Shown piece by piece: positions 1 through 7,357 of a stretch of 12,959 nucleotides of DNA. Made by a program: the position numbers and the translations under genes. How positions within the stretch are numbered: the first letter of the stretch is position 1; every line of letters begins with the position of its first letter. This DNA comes from Sphingomonas sp. (lineage in GTDB: Bacteria; Pseudomonadota; Alphaproteobacteria; Sphingomonadales; Sphingomonadaceae), in assembly GCA_019747165.1 (NCBI GenBank), contig JAIERC010000148.1, positions 1-12,959 of the forward strand, written 5' to 3'. The notes beneath the pieces were generated by a model. It was given only the letters and a program-made list of their open reading frames with translations, did no database searches and had not been told where the DNA came from.

Positions 1-332
1 TTTTCTATTTGCCGCTGATCGGGCCAACGACGCTGCGCGATTTGACGGGGACGATCGTCGATCGCTTGGTGCTGCCACTCTCGTTCGGCACACCGTTCAA
101 TAATGTCTTTTTTACCGTCCCGGTTGGTGTGGTCGGGCAACTCGATACCCGCGCTGAGTTTGACGAACAGCTGCACGCACTCCACGATCACACGCCAGAC
201 CCGTATGTTGCAACGCGCGATTACTATCTCACCCGGCGTCAGGCAGAAATCGATCTGCTGCGGTTGCGGCATCGCCGCAAAGCGACACCAGCCCCTGCCG
301 AGAGCATACCGGCGACGCTACCGGTCAAATAA
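1..332 (+). CDS. mlaA: MlaA (VacJ) family lipoprotein, C-terminal part
   Basis: This is the 3' part of a gene cut by the window edge; the reading frame is open from base 3 and ends at TAA 330-332, giving about 109 residues. MlaA is an outer-membrane lipoprotein that removes misplaced phospholipids from the outer leaflet and passes them to MlaC and the inner-membrane Mla transporter. The visible part begins FYLPLIGPTTLRDLTG, the typical MlaA 'LPLLGPsTlRD' segment, continues through a hydrophobic stretch, and ends with the PYVATRDYYLTRRQAEIDLL helix found in the family. The last 20 or so residues (HRRKATPAPAE...) are a low-complexity tail. The lipoprotein signal and N-terminal half lie outside the window. 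No other mla gene follows; the next gene is on the opposite strand and ends 31 bases away. The family assignment is firm, but the start cannot be seen. Confidence 0.88.
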   Translation, partial: FYLPLIGPTTLRDLTGTIVDRLVLPLSFGTPFNNVFFTVPVGVVGQLDTRAEFDEQLHALHDHTPDPYVATRDYYLTRRQAEIDLLRLRHRRKATPAPAESIPATLPVK

Positions 333-333
333 G

Positions 334-357
334 AGCCGCAGGCAAAGGCGGGCGGCT
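334..357. terminator. possible bidirectional terminator stem-loop
   Basis: A perfect six-base stem, AGCCGC (334-339) with GCGGCT (352-357), has a 12-base loop and fills the 31-base gap between two convergent genes (the mlaA stop at 332 and the aminopeptidase stop at 364). The position suits a shared transcription end. Neither side has a clear run of T, so intrinsic termination is only a suggestion. Confidence 0.3.
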
Positions 358-363
358 ATGGCT

Positions 364-1755
364 TTATGATCGAGCATAGCGGCCCTTGAGCATGTCCCAA
401 ACCGCACGCAGGCCAAGCGCTTCGCCCCCTTTTGGCCGCGCGGGCTTGGCCGTCGGTCGCCAGGCAAAGGTGTCGAGATGCACCCAGGGCGTGCCCTTCG
501 GCACGAAGCGGCGCAGGAATAGCGCAGCGGTGATCGTCCCCGCAAAGCCGCTATCGGGCGCATTGACCAGATCGGCGATGTCGGATTTCAGCATGTCATC
601 ATAGCCGTCCCACAGCGGCAACTGCCACAGCGGATCATGCACCGCGCGACCGGCAGCGAGCAGGGTTGCCGCGAGCGCGTCGTCATTGGCGAAGGTGGCG
701 GGCAGGTCCGGCCCCAGCGCGACCCGCGCCGCGCCGGTCAGCGTCGCGAAATCGATAATCAAATCGGGCTTTTCCTCCCCCGCACGGGTGAGCGCGTCAC
801 CCAGGATCAACCGCCCTTCGGCATCGGTATTGGTGTTCTCGACAGTCAGGCCCTGCCGGGTCGGCAGCACGTCGCCAGGGCGAAACGCATTGCCGGCAAT
901 CGCATTTTCGACCGCCGGGATCAGCAGGTGGAGCCGCACTTTCAACCGGCCGCCCATGATCAGCCCGGCCAGCGCCAGCGCGTGCGCCGCGCCGCCCATG
1001 TCCTTCTTCATCAGCCGCATGCCGGACGATGGCTTGATATCCAGCCCGCCTGAATCGAAGCACACGCCCTTGCCGATGATCGCGAGCCGGGGGTGCGCGG
1101 GATCGCCCCATTCAAGCTCAATCAGGCGCGGCGCGCGGGCGCGCGTGGCGGCTTGGCCGACGATGTGGATCATCGGAAAGCCCTGCTCGAGCGCATCGCC
1201 GCGCGTTATGGTCAGCGTCGCGCCATGGGATGCGGCCAACGCCTCGGCTTCCTCCTCGAGTTCGGCGGGCCCAAGGTCCGATGCGCCAAGGTTGACGAGG
1301 TCGCGCACCTTGGCAACGGCCCCGGCCAAGCGCACGGTTTCTTCGATACGCGCGACCTCGCGAGTCAGCAGGACGCGTGCCCCGGTCGGCTTGTCATCTT
1401 TGCGATACCGATCGAACCGGTGCTGCGCGAGCAGCCAGCCCAGCCCTGCTGCGCCGACGTCGCCTTCTTTCAGACGATAAGTCCCTTCTGGCAGATTCTC
1501 GCCCTGCGACGCGATCCGCCAGGGCGAGCTTTCAGCCTCGTCGCAGACCAGCAAGGCATGCCAATCCTCTGGACCGTCGCCGGGCAGGATCGCTTTGTTA
1601 CCGGCCTTGCCCGACAGTTTTTGCGCCGCCACCATCGCCCGGATGCGCGGTGGTTGCGCCCCCAGCCAACTGTCGAACGCGTCAGGGTGAACGACCTCGA
1701 TCAGGCGCGCAGGTTGGCCCAGATCAGGCTGCAGGAGTGACGAGAAATCCGTCAT
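364..1755 (-). CDS. M17 leucyl aminopeptidase family protein
   Basis: This 463-residue protein is a two-metal cytosolic aminopeptidase that releases N-terminal residues from peptides, normally as a hexamer. The N-terminal third is variable and the catalytic domain runs from about residue 140. GKGVCFDSGGLDIK lies at 228-241 and the family signature NTDAEGRL at 309-316. Spacing to bovine lens aminopeptidase fits exactly: K229, D234, D252, D311 and E313 match the metal ligands, and K241 and R315 match the catalytic lysine and arginine. All are present, so the enzyme should be active. There is no signal peptide. The ATG (1755-1753) overlaps the TGA of the upstream serine hydrolase in an ATGA arrangement, so the two are probably translated together from one message. 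At 463 residues it is slightly shorter than E. coli PepA (about 500) and matches the PepB-like or generic alphaproteobacterial M17 forms, so I do not assign pepA. Confidence 0.93.
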   Translation of the reverse strand: MTDFSSLLQPDLGQPARLIEVVHPDAFDSWLGAQPPRIRAMVAAQKLSGKAGNKAILPGDGPEDWHALLVCDEAESSPWRIASQGENLPEGTYRLKEGDVGAAGLGWLLAQHRFDRYRKDDKPTGARVLLTREVARIEETVRLAGAVAKVRDLVNLGASDLGPAELEEEAEALAASHGATLTITRGDALEQGFPMIHIVGQAATRARAPRLIELEWGDPAHPRLAIIGKGVCFDSGGLDIKPSSGMRLMKKDMGGAAHALALAGLIMGGRLKVRLHLLIPAVENAIAGNAFRPGDVLPTRQGLTVENTNTDAEGRLILGDALTRAGEEKPDLIIDFATLTGAARVALGPDLPATFANDDALAATLLAAGRAVHDPLWQLPLWDGYDDMLKSDIADLVNAPDSGFAGTITAALFLRRFVPKGTPWVHLDTFAWRPTAKPARPKGGEALGLRAVWDMLKGRYARS

Positions 1756-3167
1756 TGCGCGGGCATCACCAGAAACTGCTCGTAGCGACCGGTATCGCCG
1801 GGCTCGGCATAGCTGATCACGGTTAGCTTGCGATCGGGATAGATCACTCGGTAGTTCCGATTGACAAAGCCCCCGCGCAGCCTGGGCGGCCCCAAGGGTT
1901 CAAAGCCGGTCGGCTCGCCCAGCGGGCCCAGTGACGCCTTATAGTCCTGGGCAGCAGTGCCAGTGAAAAAGTAATTCCAGTCCTCGGTCATCTTCGCCGG
2001 GTCGAGCGTTCCAGCGCGCATCGCATTGAAGATCGCGCGTGCCTGCGCGGTCTTGGCGACTTCCGGATCGGCTGCTACGGCTGGTTTTGGCGGCAGGATC
2101 AGGTCCGCAATGCCCTTGGCGATTGTGCCCTGTGCATCACCGAAATCGGCATTGACCGCGACGACAATCGCTGCCTTGTCATCAGGATAGACGATATTTT
2201 CGGTCAAGAAGCCGACCGCCTCACCGCCATGTTCGATAAAGCGGCGGCCATCGGCACCCGTCCGCGTAACCACGCCCAGTCCATAGCCGGTGTTCCGGCC
2301 ATCCGGCAGCACGACAGGCGTTTCCTGTGCCGCCCAGTCATCGGCGGGAAGAACGGTCCGGTTGATCCGTGCGATATTCCATTTGGCAAGGTCGGTCGGC
2401 GACATCGATAATTCGCCCGCTGCGAACAGCCAGCCATGCGCGGCGGGCGTCGCGACCCTGACGGGGCCTAGCGCATAGCGATGATAACCCTGCGGATATT
2501 TGGGCCCGATCGCCAGATCCTGATCCATCGCCTTCATGCCCAGCGGCTTGAAGACATTGGCCTCCAGAAATTTGATCAGCGACATGCCCGCGACTTTTTC
2601 GACGATCATCCCTGCCACGACATAGCCGGTGTTCGAATATTGCCATTTGGTGCCCGGCGCATAATCGAGCGGTTTCTTGCCCCAGCGATCGACAATCTTT
2701 TGTGGCGTGGTCGGCGTTTCCATCGCCTGGAAGCTGTAATCCTGCGGCCAGTAATCCTGCAGGCCCGATGTGTGGCTGAGCAATTGGCGAAGGGCGATCT
2801 TGTCGCCATCGGTAACGCCGGGGAGATATTTTGAGACCATATCGTCCAGGCTCAATTTGCCTTGATCCTCCAGCAGCAATAGCGCGGCGGCGGTGAATTG
2901 TTTGGAGACCGAGGCAATCTGATATGGGGCGGTGGCGCTGGGTGACTTCATCGTTTCCGATTGCTTGCCATAGGCTTTGGTGAAGACGATTTGCCCCCCG
3001 CGCACAATTGCGATCGAGGCGGAGGGAACGCCCGTGTTGGCCAGGTTCTCGGCGACAATTTGATCGATCTTGGTGGTTTCCTCAGGCGTCAGTGCCTGTG
3101 CCATTGAAGCGCTGGAAGCAGTGGCGGCGAGCAAGGCAAGGCCGCACGTGACGAAGCGGAGGCGCAT
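1752..3167 (-). CDS. Secreted serine hydrolase of the beta-lactamase/class C fold
   Basis: This 471-residue protein belongs to the penicillin-binding/beta-lactamase superfamily (Pfam Beta-lactamase; AmpC, esterase, D-aminopeptidase and DD-peptidase relatives). From the chosen ATG, MRLRFVTCGLALLAATASSA followed by an AQA site is a clear Sec signal peptide, so the protein acts in the periplasm or outside the cell. The catalytic triad motifs are complete: SVSK (S86, K89), YSN (Y177, N179) and HGG (H313-G315, in the place of KTG). Helpful family landmarks are LLSHTSGLQDYW and YSNTGYVVAGMIVEK. After about residue 345 a C-terminal extension of more than 100 residues follows; its role is unknown. 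The substrate cannot be told from sequence. An esterase or peptidase is more likely than a resistance beta-lactamase. It is the first gene of an ATGA-coupled pair with an M17 aminopeptidase, which hints at peptide breakdown. A GTG at 3224 would add 19 residues before the signal peptide and is disfavoured. Confidence 0.9.
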   Translation of the reverse strand: MRLRFVTCGLALLAATASSASMAQALTPEETTKIDQIVAENLANTGVPSASIAIVRGGQIVFTKAYGKQSETMKSPSATAPYQIASVSKQFTAAALLLLEDQGKLSLDDMVSKYLPGVTDGDKIALRQLLSHTSGLQDYWPQDYSFQAMETPTTPQKIVDRWGKKPLDYAPGTKWQYSNTGYVVAGMIVEKVAGMSLIKFLEANVFKPLGMKAMDQDLAIGPKYPQGYHRYALGPVRVATPAAHGWLFAAGELSMSPTDLAKWNIARINRTVLPADDWAAQETPVVLPDGRNTGYGLGVVTRTGADGRRFIEHGGEAVGFLTENIVYPDDKAAIVVAVNADFGDAQGTIAKGIADLILPPKPAVAADPEVAKTAQARAIFNAMRAGTLDPAKMTEDWNYFFTGTAAQDYKASLGPLGEPTGFEPLGPPRLRGGFVNRNYRVIYPDRKLTVISYAEPGDTGRYEQFLVMPAQ

Positions 3168-3173
3168 CAACAA

Positions 3174-3179
3174 TCCTTC
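3174..3179 (-). promoter_or_regulatory. Shine-Dalgarno site deciding the serine hydrolase start
   Basis: On the minus strand GAAGGA lies six bases upstream of the ATG at 3167. It supports that ATG, which begins directly with a signal peptide, over the in-frame GTG at 3224. Confidence 0.65.
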
Positions 3180-3285
3180 AGGAAAACCAGTGTTGGCGCG
3201 TTCTTGCAGATCGGGCCGCTGCACGCCAGAGGGCGGGTCTTGCCGCCGCGCTGCTTTGCGATACGGTGGCCGCTAACGACACAAT

Positions 3286-3292
3286 AAGGGGG
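3286..3292 (+). promoter_or_regulatory. Shine-Dalgarno site deciding the ceramidase-like start
   Basis: AAGGGGG lies six bases upstream of the ATG at 3299. This favours the ATG over the in-frame GTG at 3266, which would add 11 polar residues before the first membrane helix. Confidence 0.6.
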
Positions 3293-3298
3293 CAGGGG

Positions 3299-4093
3299 AT
3301 GCAGCCGATAGGCGCGCGCCGGATTTTCACGGCGCTGATTTTTGCGGCACTCTCCGCGCTTGGCATTGTGGCGCTGCTATCGACGCTCGGGCCCGACTGG
3401 AGCGTCTATGCCCCTGCGACGTGCACGACGACTCGTTGCTTTTGCGAAATGCCGCGCGTCGGCGCGCTGATCGTGCAGCCAGCGAATAGCTGGTCGTCCT
3501 ATGGCTATGTCTTTGCCGGGTTTTTGATGATCCTGCTGGCTGCCGGACGCGATTGGTCTTCGGCGATGCCGCGTATCGCAGCAACCATCTTTGGCCTCAC
3601 GGCGATTTCGGTGGGTCTGGGATCGGTGCTGCTGCACGCGACGCTGACCTTATGGGGCCAGTTTTACGATGTCCTCGGCATGTATCTGGTCGCGTCCTTC
3701 ATGCTGGTGAGCGGGCTCAGCCGCTGGCTGCGGATCCCCGACAGACCCGCAATTGCGCTCTATTTGGTGCTGTGCGGTGTTTTGGTTGCGGTATTGATCG
3801 CGGAACCCGAAGTCCGGCGCTGGCTGTTCGCGGTGGAGCTGATCCTGGCGATCATCGTCGAAATGGGCTTTGCCCGTCCCAAGCGTGTTGGCGTCAAAGT
3901 GCGCTATTACCTGTTCGGTATCCTCGCCAAGGCGGTCGCCTTCACGATCTGGAACCTTGATCAGCACGGCATCGTCTGTTCGCCAACCAGTCTGATCCAG
4001 GGGCACGCGCTCTGGCATCTGCTCGGCGCCGGTGCGATCTTCCTGACCTTCCTCTATTATCGCAGCGAGCGGCTCGCCGACTTCAGATCATAG
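3299..4093 (+). CDS. CREST-superfamily membrane hydrolase, alkaline ceramidase-like
   Basis: This 264-residue integral membrane protein has about seven hydrophobic helices and resembles the Ceramidase (aPHC) family within the CREST superfamily. These zinc enzymes hydrolyse amide bonds in ceramide-type lipids inside the membrane. The diagnostic residues are present with the same spacing as human ACER3: S109 and H113 (SVLLH), D124 eleven residues later, and H236 and H240 in HALWH near the C-terminus, forming the expected zinc site. An early CxE (C48, E50) and PANSWSS (61-67) resemble the calcium-binding loop of eukaryotic ceramidases in reduced form. The ATG at 3299 follows a good ribosome site. 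The gene is divergent from the serine hydrolase. Its last six bases overlap the end of the transporter gene on the other strand. Ceramide hydrolysis would make sense in a sphingolipid-making lineage, but the substrate is inferred and another lipid amide or ester is possible. Confidence 0.8.
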   Translation: MQPIGARRIFTALIFAALSALGIVALLSTLGPDWSVYAPATCTTTRCFCEMPRVGALIVQPANSWSSYGYVFAGFLMILLAAGRDWSSAMPRIAATIFGLTAISVGLGSVLLHATLTLWGQFYDVLGMYLVASFMLVSGLSRWLRIPDRPAIALYLVLCGVLVAVLIAEPEVRRWLFAVELILAIIVEMGFARPKRVGVKVRYYLFGILAKAVAFTIWNLDQHGIVCSPTSLIQGHALWHLLGAGAIFLTFLYYRSERLADFRS

Positions 4094-5386
4094 CGCGAAG
4101 GCAAAAAAGATCACGGTGGCCGCTGCCATGACCAAAGTCGCGCCCCAGCCAAGGATTGTCGATCCGATCGGCAAGGTCAGCCGACCCATGGCCCGGCGAT
4201 TGCGAACGATGAGCATCATGACCACCATCAAAGGTGCCGCGAGCACGCCATTGACCACTGCCGCCCAATAGAGCGCCCGAACCGGATCGATCCCAACCAC
4301 ATTGAGAGACGACCCCGCCAAAGTGGTCACCGCAATGGTGGCATAGAAAATTCGGGCATCGAGCGGCTTGGCATCCAGACTGCCGGGTATGCCCAGCATT
4401 TCGGTCACCGCATAGGCCGCCGAACCGGCCAGCACCGGCACCGCGAGCAACCCTGTGCCGATAATGCCCAGCGCAAACATCAAAAAGGCGAATTGCCCGG
4501 CGATCGGCCGCAACGCTTCTGCAGCTTGTGATGAGGTAGCGATGTCGCGGATGCCATGGGCGTGGAGCGTGGCGGCCGTTGCAAATACGATCGCCAGCGA
4601 CACGATTGTGCTGAATCCCATGCCGGTCAGCGTATCCATCCGGATGCGGGCAATTTCCGGTCCGGCTTCGCGCGGGGTGATACAGAGCGGCTTTAGGCGA
4701 CGTCGATGTTCTTCTTCGACTTCCTGCCCGGCCTGCCAGAAAAACAAATAGGGGCTAATCGTCGTCCCCAAGATGGCAACAAAGGCCGTGGCATAGGCAG
4801 CGTTCAACTGAATCTCGGGCACCACAAGCGATCGGAGCGCATAGCCCCAAGGAACGCCAGCCACCATCACGACGGCTACATAGGTGAACAGGGACAATGT
4901 CGTCCATTTCAGAACGGACGAATAGCGCGGATAGCTCAGGACGACTTCAAGCACGACGCAGACGATGCCGAACAGCAGCGTGTACAGCCCAGCATTCCCC
5001 CCGGTCAGGAGCTGGAGCGCTGCGCCCATTGCGCTCAGATCCGCGCCCAAATTGATGATGTTGGCGATCAGCAGTAGCGATACCATCGCCCACAACACCG
5101 GCCGGGGATAATGCCGTCGCAAATTGCGAGCGATGCCGACCCCGGTTACCCGCCCGATTTCGGCGGCAACCTGCTGGATCGCAACCATCAGCGGAAAGGT
5201 GAGCACGAAGGTCCAGGCTAGCCCATAGCCGAATTGAGCACCGACCTGGCTATGCGTGCCAATCCCGCTGGGGTCGTCGTCGGCGGCACCGGTAATCAGA
5301 CCGGGGCCGAGCCGCGCGAAAAAGCCCTTCAGGCCAGTCGGCGGCGTATCGGTCTGGGATGGGGTGAGCGGCTCCGAGTCGGGCAC
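4088..5386 (-). CDS. Nramp-fold metal transporter, non-canonical metal site
   Basis: This 432-residue inner-membrane protein has about 11 hydrophobic helices and the LeuT-type Nramp fold; the family imports divalent metals with protons. The region from GPGL (27-30) through the first helix to VTG aligns well with classical Nramp proteins (GPG, DP, SQVGAQFGYGLAW, VTG). The canonical DPGN metal motif in helix 1 reads DPSG (38-41): D38 is kept, but the asparagine position holds G41. In helix 6 the canonical MPH reads SPY (211-213), so the soft-metal methionine is also missing. This fits a divergent Nramp-related clade whose cargo may differ from Mn2+/Fe2+. A polar loop, EVEEEHRRRLKPLCITPRE (222-240), follows helix 6. 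The start is GTG at 5386 with GAGGA nine bases upstream, and no internal Met occurs before residue 67. It lies 84 bases downstream of rimO on the same strand, and its own promoter is not obvious. Confidence 0.87.
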   Translation of the reverse strand: MPDSEPLTPSQTDTPPTGLKGFFARLGPGLITGAADDDPSGIGTHSQVGAQFGYGLAWTFVLTFPLMVAIQQVAAEIGRVTGVGIARNLRRHYPRPVLWAMVSLLLIANIINLGADLSAMGAALQLLTGGNAGLYTLLFGIVCVVLEVVLSYPRYSSVLKWTTLSLFTYVAVVMVAGVPWGYALRSLVVPEIQLNAAYATAFVAILGTTISPYLFFWQAGQEVEEEHRRRLKPLCITPREAGPEIARIRMDTLTGMGFSTIVSLAIVFATAATLHAHGIRDIATSSQAAEALRPIAGQFAFLMFALGIIGTGLLAVPVLAGSAAYAVTEMLGIPGSLDAKPLDARIFYATIAVTTLAGSSLNVVGIDPVRALYWAAVVNGVLAAPLMVVMMLIVRNRRAMGRLTLPIGSTILGWGATLVMAAATVIFFAFAL

Positions 5387-5470
5387 AGGCGATAATCCTC
5401 GCTGCCGAAGCAGGTCGATCTCGGCTGGGGCACGATTAGCATCCTTTGCGGGGCACTAGCGAGGCGATTT

Positions 5471-6808
5471 TCAGCCGCTGACTGGCACCCCAAATAGATC
5501 ATGCTCGTCGGCATCCTCAATCTCGACCGCGATGATATCGCCCTGGGTCAGGTGACCGGCGTCACGCAGATGGACTTCGCCGTCAATCTCGGGCGCGTCC
5601 GCCTGCGACCGGCCCGTTGCGCCGCCGGTTTCGTCATCGACCGCATCGATGATCACGTCGAGCGTGCGCCCGACCTTTGCAGCGAGCTTCTCCGCCGAAA
5701 TACGCGCCGTCAGCTCCATCAGTCGGGCGTAGCGTTCTTCCTTCACCGCTTCCGGCACCGGATCGGGCAGGTCGTTCGCCGCCGCGCCCTCAACGGGTTC
5801 GAAGCGGAACGCGCCGACGCGATCGAGCTGCGCTTCCTCGAGCCACTCCATCAGATAGGCAAAATCCGCCTCGGTCTCGCCCGGGAAACCCACGACAAAA
5901 GTCGATCGGATCGCGATATCGGGGCAGATCGCGCGCCAGCCCTTGATCCGTTCGAGCACCTTGGCCTCATTTGCCGGGCGCTTCATCGCGCGCAGCACAT
6001 TGGGCGAAGCGTGCTGGAACGGGATGTCGAGATAGGGTGTCACCAGCCCCTCGGCCATTAGCGGCACGACCTGATCCACATGCGGATAAGGGTAAACATA
6101 ATGGAGCCTGACCCAGGCCCCAAGCGACCCCAGTTCGCGCGCCAGATCGGTCATGTGGGCGCGCACCTCGCGGCCATGCCATTCGCGCGGCTGGTGGCGG
6201 ATATCGACGCCGTATGCCGATGTATCCTGGCTGATGACGAGCAATTCGCGCGTTCCCGCGGCGACCAGCTTTTCGGCCTCGCGCAGGATCGCATCAGGGC
6301 GGCGGCTGACAAGGTCGCCGCGCAGGCTTGGGATGATGCAGAAGGAACAGCGGTGGTTGCAGCCCTCTGAAATCTTCAAATAGCTGTAGTGGCGCGGGGT
6401 GAGCTTCAGCCCGCTTTCCGGCACCAGATTGAGGAACGCGCTCGGCGGCATCGGGGCGGCCTCATGCACCGCGCCGACGACTTCCTCATATTGATGCGCG
6501 CCGGTTATCGCGAGCACATTGGGGAATTTCGCACGGATCATCGCCGCTTCCTTGCCCATGCAACCAGTGACGATGACGCGGCCATTCTCTGCAATCGCCT
6601 CGCCGATCGCCTCAAGCGATTCCTCCTTGGCGGAATCGAGAAAGCCGCAGGTGTTGACGAGCACCACGTCCGCGCCGGCATAATCGGGCGACATCTGATA
6701 CCCGTCGGAGCGGAGTTTGGTCAGGATGCGCTCGCTATCGACCAGATTCTTGGGGCAGCCGAGCGAGACCATGCCGATCTTGGGCGGGGAGGGGAGGATT
6801 GTTGCCAT
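5471..6808 (-). CDS. rimO: Ribosomal protein S12 methylthiotransferase RimO
   Basis: This 445-residue radical-SAM enzyme adds a methylthio group to the conserved aspartate of ribosomal protein S12 (D89 in E. coli). Domains run in order. The N-terminal UPF0004 domain holds three cluster cysteines: C18 (SLGCPKN), C54 (NTCGFLDSAKEE) and C83 (VTGCMGKE). The radical-SAM core has C150, C154 and C157 in EGCNHRCSFCIIPSLRG. The C-terminal TRAM domain starts near KVGRTLDVIID. The NTCGF and IIPSLRG segments separate RimO from the tRNA enzyme MiaB. The ATG at 6808 gives MATILPSPPKIGMVSLGCPKN, the start length I remember for sphingomonad RimO. An in-frame ATG at 6859 would add 17 residues (MTRSVQKPRKALCAPLP), and no strong ribosome site decides between them. 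All six cluster cysteines are present, so the enzyme should be functional. The gene is divergent from the DUF1761 gene. Confidence 0.96.
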   Translation of the reverse strand: MATILPSPPKIGMVSLGCPKNLVDSERILTKLRSDGYQMSPDYAGADVVLVNTCGFLDSAKEESLEAIGEAIAENGRVIVTGCMGKEAAMIRAKFPNVLAITGAHQYEEVVGAVHEAAPMPPSAFLNLVPESGLKLTPRHYSYLKISEGCNHRCSFCIIPSLRGDLVSRRPDAILREAEKLVAAGTRELLVISQDTSAYGVDIRHQPREWHGREVRAHMTDLARELGSLGAWVRLHYVYPYPHVDQVVPLMAEGLVTPYLDIPFQHASPNVLRAMKRPANEAKVLERIKGWRAICPDIAIRSTFVVGFPGETEADFAYLMEWLEEAQLDRVGAFRFEPVEGAAANDLPDPVPEAVKEERYARLMELTARISAEKLAAKVGRTLDVIIDAVDDETGGATGRSQADAPEIDGEVHLRDAGHLTQGDIIAVEIEDADEHDLFGVPVSG

Positions 6809-6915
6809 GGGAAGCGGCGCACATAGGGCTTTGCGCGGCTTTTGAACAGAGCGTGTCATCGACCTTAGCTGTTTGGCGCGCTAGGCTATCGTTTCAACTT
6901 GGGGGGAGCATCAAG

Positions 6916-7323
6916 ATGGGCACGACAATTCACTGGGTCGCGATCCTGGTCGCCGCTGTTAGCGGCTTCCTGATCGGCGGCATCTGGTACGGGCCATTGT
7001 TCGGCAAGGCATGGCAGGCGGCGCGTGGATTGTCCGACGATGCGATGAAAAACGCGAACATGCCGATGATCTTCGGGCTCACGTTTCTGCTGAATCTGGT
7101 TGCGGCATTCATCCTCGATCACACGCTGTCGACCTATTCGGGGCTCAGCCTATCGACGATCGTCCAGATTTCCTCAGGTGTGGCGCTTGGCTTTATCATT
7201 CCGGCGATCGGGGTGAATTATCTTTTCTCACGGCAGTCGCTGAAGCTGTTCCTGATCGATGGCGGCTATTGGTTTGCGATTTATACGGTGATGGGGTTCG
7301 AGTTCGCGCTGATCAGGATGTAG
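6916..7323 (+). CDS. DUF1761 family membrane protein
   Basis: This 135-residue protein has four predicted membrane helices at about 6-28, 50-70, 80-103 and 110-132, with short polar loops, so it is an inner-membrane protein. The first helix and following loop, GFLIGGIWYGPLFGKAW (17-33), carry the WYGPLFGK motif that marks the DUF1761 family. The fourth helix contains the family's GGYWF pattern. The biochemical role is unknown. The ATG at 6916 is preceded by GGGGGGAG with a seven-base spacer, an excellent ribosome site. A longer reading frame upstream to 6799 would run over the rimO start and is not supported. The next gene starts 34 bases downstream on the same strand, so this may be the first gene of a short operon with the DOMON-like and NamZ-family genes. 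Confidence 0.85.
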   Translation: MGTTIHWVAILVAAVSGFLIGGIWYGPLFGKAWQAARGLSDDAMKNANMPMIFGLTFLLNLVAAFILDHTLSTYSGLSLSTIVQISSGVALGFIIPAIGVNYLFSRQSLKLFLIDGGYWFAIYTVMGFEFALIRM

Positions 7324-7357
7324 CGAAGTTGAGGATGAGCTCGCTAAAGTCGCCCCG

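Noticed and set aside
637..1740. Several plus-strand open frames across the aminopeptidase gene
   Set aside because: They are antisense to a gene with all M17 catalytic residues, and their translations are low-complexity without domains.
3168..3224. N-terminal extension of the serine hydrolase from GTG 3224
   Set aside because: It would bury the signal peptide behind 19 polar residues, and the ATG at 3167 has a good ribosome site.
6809..6859. RimO start at ATG 6859
   Set aside because: The extra 17 residues are not typical of the family. The ATG at 6808 gives the usual N-terminus, though neither start has a strong ribosome site.
6860..6915. Divergent promoters between rimO and the DUF1761 gene
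   Set aside because: Promoters must be near here, but no -35/-10 pair on either strand was good enough to place (TTGAAC at 6842 lacks a convincing -10).
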